Shown here one piece after another: positions 3,989 through 5,024 of a stretch of DNA of 5,024 bases (positions within the stretch are counted from its first letter, which is position 1; each line of letters starts with the position of its first letter). Position numbers and translations under genes: made by a program. The notes under the pieces are model-generated. The model searched no databases and was not told the origin of the DNA. It was given only the letters and a program-made list of their open reading frames with translations. Source of the DNA: an uncultured Oscillospiraceae bacterium (GTDB lineage: Bacteria > Bacillota > Clostridia > Oscillospirales > Acutalibacteraceae); NCBI GenBank assembly GCA_958354085.1, contig CATWUX010000150.1, positions 1-5,024 of the forward strand, written 5' to 3'.

Positions 3989-5024
3989 TTATTCCTTATA
4001 TCCCAGCGTCCCGTTGGCGGCCGCCTTCAAATAGGCGTTGATAAAGCCGTCCAGATCGCCGTCCATGACCGCATTGATATTGCCCATTTCATAACCGGTG
4101 CGGTGGTCTTTTACCAGCGTATACGGCATAAACACATACGAGCGGATCTGGCTGCCCCACGCGATCTGCGCCTGACCGCCCTTGATATCCTCAATGCGCT
4201 CCAGATGCTCACGCTCTTTGATTTCGAGCAGCTTGGAGCGCAGCATATTCATAGCCATTTCCCGGTTTTGGAACTGGCTGCGTTCGTTCTGGCACGCGAC
4301 GACGATACCGGTCGGCAAGTGCGTCAACCGTACAGCCGACGAGGTTTTGTTGATGTGCTGGCCGCCCGCGCCGCTGGAACGAAACACATCCATTTTAATA
4401 TCCTCGGGACGGATATCCAGCACGATCGTGTCGTCGATCTCCGGAATGACCTCAAGCGCGGCAAAAGAGGTGTGTCGGCGACCGGACGCGTCAAACGGCG
4501 AAACACGCACCAAACGATGTACGCCCGCCTCACTTTTGAGATACCCATACGCATTTTCGCCTTCAATGCGAATACAGGCGCTTTTCAGCCCCGCCTCGTC
4601 GCCGTCCAGATAATCCATGATTTGATAATTGAAACCGTGTGCCTCCGCCCAATGCGTATACATCCGGTATAACATTTCCGCCCAATCCTGCGCTTCGGTG
4701 CCGCCCGCACCCGCGTGGAACGTTAAAATCGCGTTATGCTTGTCATATTCCCCGGTCAGCAGAGTCGCCAGCCGTTGTTTTTCCAGCTCGTTCGCCGCCT
4801 GCTCCACACCGGCGGTACATTCCTCCAGCAACGACAGATCCTCCGCCTCGTCCGCCAGCTCGATGAGCGTGAGCGTGTCGTGATAGCACGCAACAAGCCG
4901 CTCATAGCTGTCGATGCTGTCCTTCAGATTTGCGGCACGCTGGGTGACCTTTTGGGCGTTTTCCATATCGTCCCAAAAGCCATCCTGCGCCGCTTTCATC
5001 TCCAATTCCGCGCTTTCCTTTTTC
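3989..5024 (-). CDS. prfB: Peptide chain release factor 2 (RF2), N-terminus outside window
   Basis: RF2 recognises the stop codons UAA and UGA in the ribosomal A site and triggers release of the finished protein. The visible 344 residues contain the coiled-coil N-terminal region with GFWDD (about 15-19), the conserved HAGAGGTEAQDWAEML (about 103-118), the SPF tripeptide that reads the second and third stop-codon bases (codons at 4501-4493; SPF marks RF2, against PxT in RF1) and the universal GGQ peptidyl-hydrolysis motif inside SSGAGGQHINKT (codons at 4366-4358). The C-terminus ends in GDLDGFINAYL plus a short tail and TAA. Compared with the roughly 365-residue E. coli protein, about 30 N-terminal residues lie beyond the right edge. 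The in-frame TTG at 5005 is not the start, because the frame stays open with typical RF2 sequence (KKESAELEM). The +1 frameshift site often found near codon 26 would fall just outside. It is not functionally linked to the pilus genes. Confidence 0.97.
   Translation of the reverse strand, partial: KKESAELEMKAAQDGFWDDMENAQKVTQRAANLKDSIDSYERLVACYHDTLTLIELADEAEDLSLLEECTAGVEQAANELEKQRLATLLTGEYDKHNAILTFHAGAGGTEAQDWAEMLYRMYTHWAEAHGFNYQIMDYLDGDEAGLKSACIRIEGENAYGYLKSEAGVHRLVRVSPFDASGRRHTSFAALEVIPEIDDTIVLDIRPEDIKMDVFRSSGAGGQHINKTSSAVRLTHLPTGIVVACQNERSQFQNREMAMNMLRSKLLEIKEREHLERIEDIKGGQAQIAWGSQIRSYVFMPYTLVKDHRTGYEMGNINAVMDGDLDGFINAYLKAAANGTLGYKE

Noticed and set aside
3641..4672. 343-codon plus-strand ORF opposite prfB
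   Set aside because: Most of it is the antisense shadow of prfB, whose protein is unmistakable; the plus-strand translation has no family features.
1..5024. CRISPR arrays, tRNA or rRNA genes, insertion sequences
   Set aside because: I saw no regularly spaced repeats, no tRNA-like or rRNA-like sequence, and no transposase or terminal inverted repeats on either strand.

Overview
The window looks like chromosomal DNA from a Gram-positive (monoderm) bacterium, probably a fairly GC-rich member of the Clostridia. The reasons are strong AGGAGG-type ribosome binding sites, a consensus-like vegetative promoter, a riboswitch class common in Clostridia, and a Tad pilus locus with no secretin gene at the position where diderm loci often carry one. 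The species assignment is inference. Every gene I can support lies on the minus strand, so the window reads from right to left.

Right-hand third (5024 to 3989): most of prfB, peptide chain release factor 2, running off the right edge. Its SPF stop-codon recognition motif and GGQ catalytic motif are both intact. About 360 bases without a credible gene follow (3988 to 3625).

Middle (3624 to 3308): a complete regulatory leader. It has a promoter with a perfect TTGACA -35 box and a 17-bp spacer, then a c-di-GMP-I (GEMM-I) riboswitch aptamer, then an expression platform that ends in a strong intrinsic terminator, 66 bases before the first gene. The aptamer shows the GACGCAAAGCC core, a GAAA-capped P2, a matching 11-nt-type tetraloop receptor in P3, and a G (not A) at the position that decides c-di-GMP versus cGAMP specificity. 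This is the most interesting element in the window: a second-messenger switch that appears to decide whether the Tad pilus operon is transcribed.

Left-hand part (3307 to 1): the start of a Tad/Flp pilus operon in the order prepilin peptidase, Flp major pilin (59 codons), TadE-like pseudopilin, TadG-like protein, CpaB/RcpC, and the first 33 codons of what is probably the CpaE/TadZ ATPase. The gaps are 17 to 70 bases and no internal terminator is visible. The peptidase would process the Flp pilin and the TadE pseudopilin. The TadG-like protein and CpaB would be accessory assembly proteins, and the motor and platform genes (cpaF/tadA, tadB, tadC) are expected beyond the left edge. A hairpin between the peptidase and pilin genes may help set the pilin's higher dosage.
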